A stretch of 64,000 nt of DNA from Haloarcula salina (GTDB lineage: Archaea > Halobacteriota > Halobacteria > Halobacteriales > Haloarculaceae): positions 434,001-498,000 of the forward strand of contig NZ_WRXL01000001.1 in assembly GCF_010119195.1 (NCBI RefSeq). The letters run 5' to 3'. Of the stretch, positions 50,997 to 59,208 are shown piece after piece; within the stretch, counting starts at the first letter, position 1; each line of letters opens with the position of its first letter. The notes below the pieces were generated by a model, which saw only the letters and a program-made list of their open reading frames with translations, had not been told where the DNA came from and searched no databases. A program made the position numbers and the translations under genes.

Positions 50997-51617
50997 TTAC
51001 GGACCGACGGCGAAGGCGTCCGTGTCGTAACGGAACCGGGTCCGATACGTCTCCCACTCGCCGCGTTCGATCAGTCGATACCGCGCGAACTCCGGGTTGC
51101 GTATCAGCTCCAGCTCGGCGAGGCGCTCCTTGACCGGATCGAACAGCTCGTCCCAGTCGAGCGTGCGCATCGTCTCCTCCGGCTCCGACACGTCCTCGAC
51201 GAAGGTCACGCCGTCGTCAGTCCGTTCGATCGTCCCGTTGTGGTAGCGGCTCCAGACGGTGTACTCGTCGAACGGAGCGTCCTCGGTGGGTGGCGGCGAC
51301 CGCCGGTACTGGGCCTGGAAGCGCTGGTGCGTCTCGGAGCCGCCCCAGAACACGCCGCGAGTCAGCAGTTTGATCCGGCGCATCTCGTCGATGCCGCAGT
51401 TGTAGATGACGCGTGCGTTGTCGTAGTCGTGCGAGCGGAACTGCTCGGCCACGTCGGCCGTGTGATGGATGTCGACCTCGTACTGGTAGGGGACCGGCGT
51501 TCGGTTCGCCCGGTCGAGCACCGACACGGTCTCCTCGCCGCACCGCAGGTCGTCGAACGGGCCCTTCCCGCGCCACTGCGCCGGATCGGCCTCGTCGGGG
51601 TCGACCCAGTGAACCAT
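50997..51617 (-). CDS. Conserved haloarchaeal protein of unknown function
   Basis: The 206-residue soluble protein has no signal or membrane span. It is rich in aromatic and charged residues (MVHWVDPDEADPAQWRGKGP, RVIYNCGIDEMRRIKLLTRG, DEYTVWSRYHNGTIER) and looks globular. I do not recognise a family. It faces the same way as grpE, 88 bases upstream, and as cbf5 further upstream, but functional ties are not evident. The start at 51617 is clear. Confidence 0.68.
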   Translation of the reverse strand: MVHWVDPDEADPAQWRGKGPFDDLRCGEETVSVLDRANRTPVPYQYEVDIHHTADVAEQFRSHDYDNARVIYNCGIDEMRRIKLLTRGVFWGGSETHQRFQAQYRRSPPPTEDAPFDEYTVWSRYHNGTIERTDDGVTFVEDVSEPEETMRTLDWDELFDPVKERLAELELIRNPEFARYRLIERGEWETYRTRFRYDTDAFAVGP

Positions 51618-51692
51618 ACCGAATCTTCGTGACGAACGAAGTTAGGTCTTCCCGCAGTGGCGGCCGAATCGCTTCCACTCGCAGAGGCGAGA

Positions 51693-52583
51693 TCACACCA
51701 GTACGCGGCCGAGTTCGACCACGAGGCCGTCGGCGGCGTCCGGGTCGCCGACGAGCGTCCCCAGACAGACCGCCGAGCCCTCTGGCGTCACGCAGACGAC
51801 CGGCGCGTCGCGGGCGGGCACGGCGTCGCCAACCTCGGCCGGTTCGGCGTCGACGACGCCCGGCGCGTACACGGGCGCGCCCTCCGCGACCTCGCGGGCG
51901 GCGCTCGGCGCGACGACGACCCGCGGGAGGTGGACCAGCGCGCGCTCGGCCGGCAGGACCACGTCTCGAAGCGGGCTCTCGTCGCCCTCCTCGGCGAACG
52001 CCAGCGCGTCGACGAGGTCGTGCATCGAGCACAGCGACCCGTCGTCGAACGTCCCCGTCGCGGTCCGGCGGAGGTCGCCCATGTGCGCGCCGGTCCCCGC
52101 CGCCAGGCCGATGTCGTGACACAGCTTCCGGATGTACGTCCCCGACTCACAGCGAACCCGCAGGAGGAGCCGACGCTCCTCGCGTTCGAGGACATCGAGC
52201 GCGTGAATCCGCCGGGACCGGAGCTGTCGCTTCACCGCGCTCTTGCGCGGCGGCTTCTGGTAGATCTCGGTCTCGAACTCGGCGACCACGTCCGCTATGT
52301 CTGCCGGCGCTCGGTCGTGGAGTTCCAGCACCGCGACGTACTCCTTGACGGCGTCGTCGAAGACGCGCGCCATGCGGGCGGCGTCGCCGAGCAGGATCGG
52401 TAGACAGCCCGTCACCTTCGGGTCGAGCGTGCCGCCGTGAGCGACCCGGTCCTGCCCGGCGGCGTCGCGCACCCAGGCGGCGACCTGGTGGGCCGACGGC
52501 CCCGGCGGCTTGTCGAGGTTGACGACGCCGAACGACAGGAGCGACTCGACATCGCGGTCGCCGGGCGGGGCGCGGAGCGTCAT
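51693..52583 (-). CDS. truB: tRNA/rRNA pseudouridine synthase Cbf5
   Basis: Cbf5 is the catalytic subunit of archaeal H/ACA RNPs and also makes Psi55 in tRNA. Asp54 in HGGTLDPKVTG is the catalytic residue. KPPRKSAVKRQLRSRRIHALDV and VRCESGTYIRKLCHDIGLAAGTGAHM are family motifs, and the C-terminal 80 residues form a PUA domain. The 296-residue length is normal. It is followed by cmk, an EMC3-like gene and adk in the same direction. The start MTLRAPPGDRDVESLL is good. Confidence 0.95.
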   Translation of the reverse strand: MTLRAPPGDRDVESLLSFGVVNLDKPPGPSAHQVAAWVRDAAGQDRVAHGGTLDPKVTGCLPILLGDAARMARVFDDAVKEYVAVLELHDRAPADIADVVAEFETEIYQKPPRKSAVKRQLRSRRIHALDVLEREERRLLLRVRCESGTYIRKLCHDIGLAAGTGAHMGDLRRTATGTFDDGSLCSMHDLVDALAFAEEGDESPLRDVVLPAERALVHLPRVVVAPSAAREVAEGAPVYAPGVVDAEPAEVGDAVPARDAPVVCVTPEGSAVCLGTLVGDPDAADGLVVELGRVLV

Positions 52584-52587
52584 CGGT

Positions 52588-53166
52588 TCAGAACTCGTAC
52601 CGGATGTTCTCGACCGGCGCTTTCCCTTCGTCGCCGTCGGGGCTGTAGGACTCGACGGCGTGTAACGTCACGCTCAGAACCCCCTGCGGGTCCCAGCGGG
52701 CGGTGTTGACCGACAGGTCGTAGATGGAGAGGTCGTCGAAGTCGATGTCGTAGTAGTCGCTGTAGCGCTGGGCCTCGCTCTCGCCGCGCTCTCGCGTCTC
52801 GGTCTTGGCCTGTTCGAGGGGCTTGTTCTCGCGCGTCGCGATGCGGTCGGCGCGTACGTCCAGCGGCGCGGTCAGCCACAGTTTGATGTCGGCGTACTCG
52901 CCGGCCATCCAGCCGGCGAGACGGGATTCGAGCACGAGGTCGTCGCGCTCGGCGGCGATGTCCCGGAGCCGCCGGTCGAGGTCGCGGTCGATCTGGTCGT
53001 CCTCCTCGGCGGCCTTGTTCAGTTCGAGCGGCGTCATCCCCCGCTCCTCGGCGAGCGAGCGGAAGATGTCACCGCCGCTGACGTGTTCGTAGTCCAGCGC
53101 GTCGGCCAGGCTCTTGGCGAGCGTGCTCTTGCCGCTGCCGGCCGGGCCGGAGACGGTGATCAACAT
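52588..53166 (-). CDS. cmk: Cytidylate kinase
   Basis: Cmk phosphorylates CMP and dCMP. The 192-residue archaeal-type protein begins [15 protein letters not shown], a P-loop at residues 6-15, and has the [26 protein letters not shown] stretch and the [28 protein letters not shown] lid segment. It is shorter than bacterial Cmk, as normal for this type. It starts 45 bases past the DUF106 gene stop and ends 4 bases before the cbf5 start, so these are translated as a unit. The function is secure. Confidence 0.94.
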   Translation of the reverse strand: MLITVSGPAGSGKSTLAKSLADALDYEHVSGGDIFRSLAEERGMTPLELNKAAEEDDQIDRDLDRRLRDIAAERDDLVLESRLAGWMAGEYADIKLWLTAPLDVRADRIATRENKPLEQAKTETRERGESEAQRYSDYYDIDFDDLSIYDLSVNTARWDPQGVLSVTLHAVESYSPDGDEGKAPVENIRYEF

Positions 53167-53211
53167 ACAGGAATTCGGGGGGTCCCGGTAGAAAGGGCTG
53201 TCTCTTCGCGC

Positions 53212-54111
53212 CTACCCGGTCGGCGTCGTCTCGACGTTGAGCGCCTTCCGGATGATCTGGGTGAAGGAGAGCGAGCACAGGAAGTACCAGAGGATCCAGG
53301 CCTGGATCGGGCCGGCGATCGCGTTCCGCCAGGCCTCGACCTCGCCGAAGATCGGGAGCGTGATGACCGGCGGCGTCGGGTCGTGAATCTGGCCGCCGCC
53401 GAAGACGATCCAGTAGATCCAGAGGAACAGCGGGATGTTGACCAGCATGATCCACACCATCGGGCGGAACTGCTGTTTGAACATGCCCATCTGGTCGGTC
53501 ATGAGCTCCATCTGCTCCTGTTCGAGGCGGTCGAGGGCCTCCTGGTCGTCGCGCTCCTTGGCGGCCTGCCGGCGCTCTTTCAGGTCCTCCATCTTCTCCT
53601 GGTGGTCGCCCATCCCGGACATGTCCATGAGGTTGTCCTGCAGGATGGTCGAGGTCGTCCCGGTGATGACTGCGAGCACCAGGATCACGACGTAGAAGGG
53701 GAGCAGGTCGTTGAGCGGACCGAGGAAGAGGTCGACGAATCCGCCCGCGATGGCGTCTCTGACTGAGGTCAGGGAGTAGCCGGCGAACAGGCCGAGCGTC
53801 CCGAGCCCGGCGAGCTTGTCCCACGTCGACCAGCCGCCGTCCTCGTCGTCCTCGCTCGGGGCGGCGTCGGCGTCTTCGAGCGCCTCGCGGACGCCCTCGG
53901 GGTCGTCGACGACGAAGCCCTCGCCGTCGGCGTCGATGAGCAGGCCGGACTCGATGAGCCGGCCCCACTCGCCGCTCGTGATGTCGTCACTGACATCGCT
54001 CCACGTGACGGTCCCCTGCTCTTCGGCCACCGAGAGGACCGCCGCGAGCGCGTCGGTCAGTTCCTCGCCGTCCTCGGCGAGTCGTTCTACCTTCGGCGCG
54101 GTACGTGCCAT
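53212..54111 (-). CDS. DUF106 membrane protein (EMC3/TMCO1/YidC-like insertase)
   Basis: The 299-residue protein belongs to the archaeal DUF106 group of Oxa1/EMC3 relatives that help insert membrane proteins. An acidic N-terminal region with a winged-helix-like segment (residues 12-80) precedes helices at about 100-120, 138-160, 215-236 and 262-285. The cytoplasmic coiled coil between helices (EKMEDLKERRQAAKERDDQEALDRLEQEQMELM) is the family signature. It sits between adk and cmk, an arrangement common near secY in archaea. The N-terminal extension is a haloarchaeal addition. Confidence 0.9.
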   Translation of the reverse strand: MARTAPKVERLAEDGEELTDALAAVLSVAEEQGTVTWSDVSDDITSGEWGRLIESGLLIDADGEGFVVDDPEGVREALEDADAAPSEDDEDGGWSTWDKLAGLGTLGLFAGYSLTSVRDAIAGGFVDLFLGPLNDLLPFYVVILVLAVITGTTSTILQDNLMDMSGMGDHQEKMEDLKERRQAAKERDDQEALDRLEQEQMELMTDQMGMFKQQFRPMVWIMLVNIPLFLWIYWIVFGGGQIHDPTPPVITLPIFGEVEAWRNAIAGPIQAWILWYFLCSLSFTQIIRKALNVETTPTG

Positions 54112-54198
54112 TGTGTGTGCTTGTGGTACGACGGCATATCAACGTTTTACTCTGTCCGTCACGGTAGCGTCGGCCTCGAACGGCGGTTCAGGCCGCTT

Positions 54199-54849
54199 TC
54201 AGGCCGTTCGCTCGTCGACGGCGGCTTCGATGTCTTCCCACACCTCGTCGGGCGTCTGTTCGCCGTTGATCGCGACGAACCCGTCGTGGTCCTCGTAGTG
54301 GGCGATGACGGGCGCGGTGTTGTCGTCGAACACGTCCAGTCGGTTGCGGACGGACTCCTCGTTGTCGTCGTCGCGCTGGATGAGGTCGCCGCCACACTCG
54401 TCGCAGACGCCCTCCTCCTCGGGCTGATTGAACTCGACGTGGTAGTTCGTGCCGCAGTCGTCACAGACGCGGCGACCGGTGAGTCGGTCGACCAGTTCCT
54501 CGCGCGAGACGTCGAGCGAGAGGATCACGTCGAGGTCGGTCATGCCTTCCAGTTCTTCCGCCTGGTCGAGGTTACGCGGATAGCCGTCGAGCACGAAGCC
54601 GTCGGCCTGCGAGAGCGCCTCGTCGACGATGGCGTTGACCACCGCGTCCGGGACCAGGTCGCCCGCCTCCATGTACTCCCGAGGCGTGTCGTACTCGGTG
54701 TCCATGTCGCTGATGTCCATGTCCTTGTTCGCGCGGAGCGCGTCGCCCGTGGTGACGTGTTCGACGCCGTACTCGTCGGCGAGCTTCGCGCTCTGCGTTC
54801 CTTTGCCGGCTCCCGGCGGACCGAGGATCAGGATTCGCGGGTTCGACAT
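54199..54849 (-). CDS. adk: Adenylate kinase
   Basis: Adk interconverts ATP, ADP and AMP. The 216-residue long-form enzyme has the P-loop GPPGAGKGT at residues 10-18, the AMP site TTGDALRAN, the [13 protein letters not shown] stretch, and a zinc-binding lid with CDDC and CDEC. The ATG at 54849 ([12 protein letters not shown]) is the family start. It heads the minus-strand unit adk, DUF106, cmk, cbf5. Its promoter shares the intergenic region with the S-layer-type gene and the four palindromes. Confidence 0.96.
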   Translation of the reverse strand: MSNPRILILGPPGAGKGTQSAKLADEYGVEHVTTGDALRANKDMDISDMDTEYDTPREYMEAGDLVPDAVVNAIVDEALSQADGFVLDGYPRNLDQAEELEGMTDLDVILSLDVSREELVDRLTGRRVCDDCGTNYHVEFNQPEEEGVCDECGGDLIQRDDDNEESVRNRLDVFDDNTAPVIAHYEDHDGFVAINGEQTPDEVWEDIEAAVDERTA

Positions 54850-54969
54850 AACCGCGGATTCTCCGGGGTCCGTTAAATGGTTGTCCAAACACGTCCGTCG
54901 GAGCGAGACGCGTCTCCCGTCATTTGGTGGGTGCAGGCGCGCTCGCATTGTCGTCGCAGCCCGCCTATT

Positions 54970-54983
54970 TTTGGCTCGCCTAA
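54970..54983. promoter_or_regulatory. DtxR-like palindrome 1
   Basis: TTTGGC-TC-GCCTAA departs from the core TTAGGC-nn-GCCTAA at one position. It is centred about 127 bases before adk's start and about 165 before the S-layer-type start. It is an imperfect, distal copy. Confidence 0.5.
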
Positions 54984-55004
54984 AGACCAGAACGCCTTTA
55001 TGCA

Positions 55005-55018
55005 GTAGGCATGCCTAA
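55005..55018. promoter_or_regulatory. DtxR-like palindrome 2
   Basis: GTAGGC-AT-GCCTAA departs from the core at one position and is centred 35 bases from palindrome 1, which is 3.3 helical turns. Confidence 0.5.
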
Positions 55019-55084
55019 ACACGTGACGGGCTTTTCAGACCGTCGAATCGGTCGGTACGGCGCGGTTCGATAAGCATCATATTT

Positions 55085-55098
55085 TTTGGCTAGCCTAA
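55085..55098. promoter_or_regulatory. DtxR-like palindrome 3
   Basis: TTTGGC-TA-GCCTAA departs from the core at one position. It sits just upstream of the likely TATA region of the S-layer-type gene, 38 bases from palindrome 4. Confidence 0.6.
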
Positions 55099-55120
55099 AA
55101 TCCGCAACTTATTTGTATTG

Positions 55121-55138
55121 TTTTAGGCTTGCCTAAAA
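55121..55138. promoter_or_regulatory. DtxR-like palindrome 4 over the transcription start
   Basis: TTTTAGGC-TT-GCCTAAAA is a perfect 18-base palindrome ending 3 bases before the ATG at 55142. With a TATA-like TTATTTGTA at 55109-55117, transcription would begin inside it, so a bound repressor would block it. Confidence 0.75.
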
Positions 55139-55141
55139 CGC

Positions 55142-57697
55142 ATGGTGAACAATGCCGACGGTTCGACTCGGCGGGACTCTCCGAACGACGCGCGAAGCGC
55201 GCAATGGAGTCCGCCGACGTGGACAGATCGCACGACGACGGAATCGAGAACAGGGGCGACCGACAAACTCCGCGGTGTGTTGCTCTCGGCGATGGTGGTG
55301 ATGTCGGTGGTCGCCGGGACCGTCGCCGTCTCCGGGACGGCGGCCGCCGCCAGTAACGTGAGCGTCGAGCAGGCGGTCGAGTACTCCGCCGCCAGCGGGG
55401 GGAGCACGGTCGAACTGGCGCTGAACAGGTCCGTCACGAACGGGCTCGACGGGACCGGTGAACTCGAAGTCTATCTCGACGGTGACGAAGTCTCCGGGAC
55501 GCTGGTCGACAGCATCGACGCGGACGGGACCAGCGGCCGCGTCGAAATCGACCTCACGGAAGACGTGACGCCGAACCGGAATCTGACGGTGAGGCTCACC
55601 GACTTCGGGAGCGGTTCCGCCACCGCGACAGACATCGAGGTGACCTCCCAGACGATCACACCGGCTTCCGGCGGGGCTTCCGACGTGAACGTCTATCACG
55701 GCGAGGTCATCGCCATCGAGGACACGGACGCCGATTCGGACACGGACCTGCTCGTCGAGGCTGACGGCGGAAGCGTCGTCCTCGACGGGAGCTACGCGGA
55801 CAACAGCCAGGTCTACGTCTTCGACACGGACGACCTCGACGCGGGACAGCGCTACGATATCACCGCTGGCTCCGACACGGCCGGGTTCCGTATCAGCGAC
55901 CTCGACCTCGCCGTCGAGGCGGACACAGACGTCACTGACGAAGACAGCATCACCGCCGACGTGACGTCTGTCCGCGGCGGCACGGCGGCGACCGCGACAC
56001 TGACCGACGGGGACGGCGACGAGGTCGCGACAGCCGTCGAGACCCTCGACGGAACCGAGGCTGTCGAGTTCGACTTCGGCAGCCACACGGCCGGCGACGG
56101 ACCGTACACAGTCAGCGTCACGGACAACCAGACCGGCGTCACTGTCTCCTCGGATGACATCACCGTCTCCGAATCACAGGAGGGCGAGGTGCGCTTCGAG
56201 AACAGCGTCGTCTCCGACGAGCGCGGTGACGTGGTCAGCGTCACGTACCGGTTCGAGAACACCGACGACGCCTACGTCGTCATCGGGGACGAGAGCGAGG
56301 ACAACTACGCCGTCGCCGGCCAGATTACCGACGACGACGGGGACGGCGAGGTCACCGTCCTGTTCAACAGCTACCTCGCCGGCGTTCCGAACAGCGGAAA
56401 CGCGAGCATCGCGGCGAGCGACGTCCTCAGCGTCTCGGGCGACGACGAGATCAGCGGCGTCAGCGAGAGCGGGACCTTCGCGCGAGCTGACCTCACGGAC
56501 GAGGCGCTGGACGCGGCGAGCTACGAGATGAACGCGACCGCCGGCACGAGTCGGAGCGACGACCCCGACGCAGTCGGGACGCTCCGCCTCGAAGCGCGCT
56601 CGACCGAACGCGTCCAGAGCTGGGTCGCGCCGAAGGGAGCCGACCTCACGGACGAGGACATCGGAATCTACGACCGCGTCGGCGCGAACCTCACGCAGTC
56701 GAGCGAGGTCGCGGACGGTGACGTCGTCGTCCACCGGATCTCCGCCTCCGGGATCGAGGGGGCGCTCGACTACCGGACGGACGTCGAGGGCGCGAGCGAC
56801 ACCACGGCCGCGTTCCTCCAAGCGACCGGGGACGGGGACGCATTCAATATCTGGGTCAACCGGACGAACGTCGGCGCGAACGCCGACGAGGACCCGCTGC
56901 GACTCAACGACAGCAACGTTGTCGTCGTCGACGACCCCGACAACGACACGTACTTCGTCGCCGTCGAACTCGCGAACGCGAACTACCAGAGCGGAGCGCC
57001 GATCCGCGGGGACGGCGACGACGAGATCACGGCGACCTTCGTCGTCTCGGACGCCACCGGACTGACCGACGAGGACGATGGCGGGACGGCCAACTACACG
57101 ATCACGGAGCGCGACGCGGGCCTCGACACGACCGGCGGGTTCGTGACCGTCGAGGCCGCCACGAACCAGTCCGTCTCGGGCGCGACGACCGTCGCGCCCG
57201 GTTCGGAGGTCGAAGTCAGCCTCGACTCCGAGAGCGAAGCGAATCCGTTCATCCACCGTCCTGCGGCGACCGTCACGTCGAGCGGGACGTTCACCGCCAC
57301 GGCCGACATGAGCGAGTACGCCGCCGGCGCGAACTTCACCGCGGACGTCCTCGACGTCGACGGTGACAGCTTCGCCGTCGACGAGGACGGCCGTATCGTC
57401 ACGACAGCCGCTGCGAACGGCGGCGGTGAGCCCGCGAGCGCGAACGTCAGCGATGGCGGGGCAACGACCGAGGAACCGACGGACGCTCCGACCGAGCGGC
57501 CGACGGAAGACCCGACCGCGACGGAGGGCAGTGACGGCGCGACTGCGGCGCCGACCGAGGAACAGACCGCAGCGGCCAGTACCGACGCCGCCACGGAAGC
57601 CGGTACCACGCCCGCGTCCGGTCCGGGCTTCACCGCGGCCGTCGCGCTCGTGGCGCTCGTCGCCGCGGCGCTCCTCGCCGTCCGACGCGACACCTGA
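55142..57697 (+). CDS. S-layer-type surface glycoprotein with archaeosortase signal (BGTF-domain type)
   Basis: The 851-residue protein is secreted and anchored. After about 40 polar residues it has a haloarchaeal surface-protein signal (KLRGVLLSAMVVMSVVAG to SGTAAAAS, about residues 44-74). The ectodomain is long, acidic and beta-rich with many Asn-x-Ser/Thr sites. Its second half carries the BGTF-type stretch YEMNATAGTSRSDD and RLEARSTERVQSWVAPKGADL. A Thr/Pro/Glu stalk (about 775-825) leads to ASGPGF, a hydrophobic helix and RR, a PGF-CTERM-like tail for archaeosortase A. The 40-residue extension ahead of the signal is unusual. Four DtxR-like palindromes precede the gene, so metal control is likely. 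Confidence 0.88.
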   Translation: MVNNADGSTRRDSPNDARSAQWSPPTWTDRTTTESRTGATDKLRGVLLSAMVVMSVVAGTVAVSGTAAAASNVSVEQAVEYSAASGGSTVELALNRSVTNGLDGTGELEVYLDGDEVSGTLVDSIDADGTSGRVEIDLTEDVTPNRNLTVRLTDFGSGSATATDIEVTSQTITPASGGASDVNVYHGEVIAIEDTDADSDTDLLVEADGGSVVLDGSYADNSQVYVFDTDDLDAGQRYDITAGSDTAGFRISDLDLAVEADTDVTDEDSITADVTSVRGGTAATATLTDGDGDEVATAVETLDGTEAVEFDFGSHTAGDGPYTVSVTDNQTGVTVSSDDITVSESQEGEVRFENSVVSDERGDVVSVTYRFENTDDAYVVIGDESEDNYAVAGQITDDDGDGEVTVLFNSYLAGVPNSGNASIAASDVLSVSGDDEISGVSESGTFARADLTDEALDAASYEMNATAGTSRSDDPDAVGTLRLEARSTERVQSWVAPKGADLTDEDIGIYDRVGANLTQSSEVADGDVVVHRISASGIEGALDYRTDVEGASDTTAAFLQATGDGDAFNIWVNRTNVGANADEDPLRLNDSNVVVVDDPDNDTYFVAVELANANYQSGAPIRGDGDDEITATFVVSDATGLTDEDDGGTANYTITERDAGLDTTGGFVTVEAATNQSVSGATTVAPGSEVEVSLDSESEANPFIHRPAATVTSSGTFTATADMSEYAAGANFTADVLDVDGDSFAVDEDGRIVTTAAANGGGEPASANVSDGGATTEEPTDAPTERPTEDPTATEGSDGATAAPTEEQTAAASTDAATEAGTTPASGPGFTAAVALVALVAAALLAVRRDT

Positions 57698-57881
57698 CCG
57701 AGTCGGCTCCGGTCCCTGGCAATCCGCTTTTTTCGTGATCCGTCGGTCGCGCCAGCGACTGCAACAGCCGACGGACAGTCGAATCGGGGTGACGAAACGC
57801 GCGGCGACTCCGCGTCGCCGCCGGCCGTGTCGGTCGCGGTCGTCGAAAGTGTTTTTCGACCGGTGAACGCAGAGATCCGTG

Positions 57882-58178
57882 ATGCCCTCCATCATCAGCG
57901 ACGCGATCTTTAGCGAGCCGTCCGGCCGCCGTCACGCGGCGGTCATGTTCGGCGGCGCGCTCGCGCTAGCCCTGTTGTACGCGTACTCGGCGCTCGTCGG
58001 CCAGTCCGCCTCGATCGCCGTGCTCTTTCTGCTTGCCGGGGCGGCCCTCTCCGGCGTCGCCGAGCTACTCCCCAGCGACCGGCGGCTGGCGGCCGGTGGC
58101 CTCCGCCTGACGGGGATTCTAGTGCTGGTGTGTCTGCTCGCGCTCGTCGTCGTCGCGCCCGAACTCGTCGCCGGATAG
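57882..58178 (+). CDS. Three-helix membrane protein
   Basis: The 98-residue protein has helices at about 19-38, 42-62 and 72-95 with short polar turns and no recognised motif. GTG at 57879 directly precedes the chosen ATG at 57882, so the start differs by one codon at most. AT-rich GTTTTTCGACC lies about 30 bases upstream. It ends 32 bases before the convergent thrB. Confidence 0.68.
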   Translation: MPSIISDAIFSEPSGRRHAAVMFGGALALALLYAYSALVGQSASIAVLFLLAGAALSGVAELLPSDRRLAAGGLRLTGILVLVCLLALVVVAPELVAG

Positions 58179-58210
58179 CGATCGTAGTGAGGCAGGAACC
58201 GGCCCGGCGC

Positions 58211-59086
58211 TCAGAAGATCTCCGCGCCGCGGCCGATGCGCGTCTGGTAGACGCGGGCGTCGACGCCGCGGTCGCCGAACGCGTCGAGCATCGCGCTCGC
58301 GATCCGCCGTCGGTCGTCCTCCGCGCAGGCCGCGATGACCGTCGGCCCGGCCCCTGAGATGGTGACGCCGGTCGCGCCGGCCTCGAGCGCGGCCTCCCGG
58401 ACGGTCTCGTAGCCGTCGATGAGTTCCGCTCGGGCGGGCGTCACGATGGTGTCGTGCATCCCCCGCCCGACGAGTTCGGGGTCGTCGCGGTGCATCCCGG
58501 TGGTGAGCGACGCGGCGTTGCCGACCGTTTCGACGACCTGTTCGACCCGTGCGGTCTCGGGGACGACCCGGCGCGCGTCGCGCGTCGAGACGACGATGTC
58601 GGGCAGACAGGCGACCAGCGGGATGTCGGCGTCGACCTGCGTGACGCCCTGGTCGGTCGCGATGGTGAACCCGCCCAGAATCGAGGGGGCGACGTTGTCG
58701 TCGTGGGCGTCGCCCGAGACGACGGCCTCGCCCTTCGCGGCGATGGGGACCAGCTCCTCGCGCGTGTGACCGCGGTCGTACAGTTCGTTCAGCCCCACGG
58801 CCGCGGCGGCTGCGCTGGCGGCCGAGGAACCGAGCCCGGAGGCCGGGCGGACGCCTTTGTCGATCTGGATTCGCGCCGGCGCGTCGAGCGCTTCGGCGAC
58901 CGCACCGACGGTGTTCTTGTCGGGGTCTTCCGGGATGTACTGGCTGCCGGCCCCGGTCACTTCGATGGTGATCCGGTCTGCCCTCTCCAGGCGCACGACG
59001 TCGGCCGGACGCTCCAGCGCGACACCGAACACGTCGAAACCGCTCCCGAGGTTCGCACTGGTAGCCGGCGCCCGGACTGTCAGCAT
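58211..59086 (-). CDS. thrB: Homoserine kinase
   Basis: ThrB phosphorylates homoserine in threonine synthesis. The 291-residue GHMP kinase begins MLTVRAPATSANLGSGFDVFG, has the phosphate-binding loop PASGLGSSAASA at residues 81-92, and the third motif GVTISGAGPTVIA near residue 255. All are typical. The ATG at 59086 is chosen by the family start. No other threonine gene is beside it. It is divergent from the sensor-kinase gene. Confidence 0.94.
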   Translation of the reverse strand: MLTVRAPATSANLGSGFDVFGVALERPADVVRLERADRITIEVTGAGSQYIPEDPDKNTVGAVAEALDAPARIQIDKGVRPASGLGSSAASAAAAAVGLNELYDRGHTREELVPIAAKGEAVVSGDAHDDNVAPSILGGFTIATDQGVTQVDADIPLVACLPDIVVSTRDARRVVPETARVEQVVETVGNAASLTTGMHRDDPELVGRGMHDTIVTPARAELIDGYETVREAALEAGATGVTISGAGPTVIAACAEDDRRRIASAMLDAFGDRGVDARVYQTRIGRGAEIF

Positions 59087-59208
59087 GCCCGGGAATTTCA
59101 GCAGTGTAGGCAAAAAGGTAGCGAACCGACACAGTGGCTCGCTCTCACGAGTGAGAACAGGCCCAAAGCAATAAGAGTCGAACCGATGTCTGTCCGGTAG
59201 ACTCAGCC

